7,837 nt of DNA from Ardenticatenales bacterium (GTDB lineage: Bacteria > Chloroflexota > Anaerolineae > Ardenticatenales > Ardenticatenaceae). Below are positions 7,401 to 7,837 of this stretch, in pieces. Position 1 is the first letter of the stretch, and each line of letters starts with the position of its first letter. Under the pieces are notes generated by a model. The model was not told where the DNA came from. It was given only the letters and a program-made list of their open reading frames with translations, and ran no database searches. The stretch spans positions 1 through 7,837 of the forward strand of contig JACCSL010000073.1 of the NCBI GenBank assembly GCA_013812995.1. Direction: 5' to 3'. Both the position numbers and the translations under genes were made by a program.

Positions 7401-7813
7401 GAACGAACCTCATCTCGCAGCTCAACAAGGAGCGCCGCCGCGTCGTCTATGAGTCCGACATCGATGCGCTGGTCAGCCGCCACACCACCTACCTGAACGG
7501 CTCCGAGTTTCTGCACCTCTGGGAGCGCGAGGACGAGGCGCAGCGCGAGGTGCTCCGGGCGCTCTGCGCCTGGCCCCACGCCTCGGCGCTGACCCCCTTT
7601 TCCGTAGAGAGTGTCCGACAGCGCCTCCAGGCGGCGGGTGTCGACCTGCCGTTTGAGCGCGTGGCGACCTCCCTGGATCGCCTCACCCGGCTGGAGACAC
7701 TTGCCCAGGTGCAGAGCGAGGGAACCATGCGCTACTACCCGCGCGTCGAACTCTTCCGCCAGTGGTTCGCGGTTAATAGCCCGCTTCATCAACGTGTTAC
7801 AGAGAAAACGTAA
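4493..7813 (+). CDS. RelA/SpoT-like protein fused to a STAND-type P-loop ATPase
   Basis: Long RSH proteins make and degrade (p)ppGpp on cues from starved ribosomes; this one has that layout plus an ATPase. Domains by residue: HD-like 30-200 (H57, H81, D82 kept); synthetase-like 220-370 (FRDYFAQPKNNGYAALNTS at 311-329); TGS 393-455 with His420; helical 456-550; Cys-rich zinc-finger-like 575-610 (C580, C581, H601, C605); ACT 625-702; a Pro-rich linker; ATPase 735-1000 with Walker A GPRRIGKTS (764-772) and Walker B ILIAMDE (857-863); winged-helix-like 1010-1095. At 1106 residues it is some 350 longer than usual Rel. Hydrolase residues are lost (HDATR for HDxxED, ANRLAD for ADRLHN), as is the synthetase acidic residue (RVSLRT for ExQIRT), so I infer both activities are absent or altered. 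The start is uncertain: GTG 4493, or ATG 4508, 4511 or 4520; none has a good ribosome-binding site. Confidence 0.88.
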   Translation: MDWVTMMRDMSQRWQALEGYVLMHAPEERELWQRVVEVVQEAHAEQFRNNGRPYLAHVLEVAEILAAWKVEPLLVLAGLLHDATRYGRFESAEALQARFQHPELDAILQVVSQVANHDALAHYVRDNSRLQKIFDLMVSEVRAVLVRCANRLADLRDIDAFKGEQRRSLLLNSEEVYLPLLERLGLWEVRVEMEDRLFQLRAPERYAAIRRWRSQQMRLQADDIEAWKQRVEEALSHHGLWPGRAEVEIVYRHPASIFRKHLSTLPQNVEDLSQLDLRYLFTTDVITHTVADAYLALGAVHECGAPGMASFRDYFAQPKNNGYAALNTSIIVNSAPLRVSLRTRALRALAQEGILLPEAYACWRDDCLPDWQPVEQRTLRHFIQALRHRQRDDLSLFTPRGDMIDLPQGATVLDFAYEIHTDVGRQTGHAFVNGKPVVLNSELHSGDVVEIQKDLSRKWPEPQWLGWVKTSKARDAIQMQLRQRPESKGRILIDKELRQRGRKLEDYQPRLAMLVNEMGSTLDEVYSNVAQGNLRAHEIVDRLLHLMPLQRTVLLQVEPTPESAARFPHWDAEMLLSSDCCTPLQGDPIAGYHTERGIELHRASCPSLMSATRIVGLRWKARVVEARHVAFVMRAVNRKGLINDLTQVIRGANVDIIELEGKRQGAMDEVRFTLEITNELELGYLVDSIRSLPSVNRVTVDGQEAEAALGDLRQYLAPPRPVIPPFSPGRPVWGSGRFWGRAQEVLKVETLLSGEFAPSVMVRGPRRIGKTSLLQHLAESKVLKERYRYVYVDLQAAAHSGAPRVLRLLARSLARTLDNEKRVHLPTVEELEDEPLETFLTYLAQLTDAYKYTQKKILIAMDEIGTLVDAVRSGKLDFELFYMFRSVMQHSSLVTFLLCTSDDVAELLKEDGVLDLLNVTQGVRLSHLDPDAAQQLIQEPLRGEVYFEPDAIAALLRVTECHPYYLHILGTNLISQLNKERRRVVYESDIDALVSRHTTYLNGSEFLHLWEREDEAQREVLRALCAWPHASALTPFSVESVRQRLQAAGVDLPFERVATSLDRLTRLETLAQVQSEGTMRYYPRVELFRQWFAVNSPLHQRVTEKT
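6642..6650 (+). repeat. C9 homopolymer at the Rel-ATPase junction
   Basis: Nine consecutive C residues encode part of Ala717-Pro-Pro-Arg720, in the linker between the ACT domain and the ATPase. Losing one C gives a stop at 6747-6749 (751 residues). Gaining one gives a stop at 6832-6834 (780 residues). Both products would lack the ATPase domain. Confidence 0.9.
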
Positions 7814-7825
7814 AACGTAAAACGT
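7805..7825 (+). repeat. Three tandem copies of AAAACGT spanning a stop codon
   Basis: The heptamer AAAACGT occurs at 7805-7811, 7812-7818 and 7819-7825. The last codons of the Rel-ATPase gene and its TAA (7811-7813) lie in the first two copies. Each copy carries a TAA in a shifted frame, so copy-number change would still leave the gene with a nearby stop. No terminator hairpin is visible before the window ends at 7837. Confidence 0.85.
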
Positions 7826-7837
7826 AACTGGTTCTGA

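Overview
The window is GC-rich bacterial chromosome. It holds two transcription units that diverge from about 4232-4492. I cannot name the organism. A STAND-type ATPase appended to another protein, a lone cytoplasmic molybdopterin oxidoreductase and palindromic repeats between genes would all fit a Chloroflexota genome, possibly a Ktedonobacteria-like one. That is inference from style, not from a marker gene.

Left edge (1-464): a frame open from the window start to a stop at 206-208 may be the 3' end of a plus-strand gene. It converges on the minus-strand oxidoreductase gene ending at 465. Between them lie two strong palindromes, 309-348 and 404-458.

Minus-strand unit (4231 down to 465): fabF (beta-ketoacyl-ACP synthase II) comes first. 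A small gene follows whose ATG overlaps the fabF stop and which appears broken by a one-base frameshift. A molybdopterin oxidoreductase of the DMSO-reductase superfamily comes last. The overlapping stops and starts suggest a coupled operon. No partner subunit of the oxidoreductase is visible.

Plus-strand unit (4493-7813): one very long gene encodes 1106 residues. The first 700 or so follow the layout of a long RelA/SpoT protein: HD, synthetase, TGS, helical, Cys-rich and ACT domains. Key catalytic residues of both the hydrolase and the synthetase look lost, while the ribosome/tRNA-sensing C-terminal part looks intact. The remaining 370 or so residues are a P-loop ATPase with clear Walker A and B motifs and a C-terminal winged-helix-like region. 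The join is marked by a run of nine C residues, where a one-base slip would release a protein of ordinary Rel length. The natural hypothesis is a stringent-response sensor rewired from making or breaking (p)ppGpp to controlling an ATPase. This is the most unusual object in the window.
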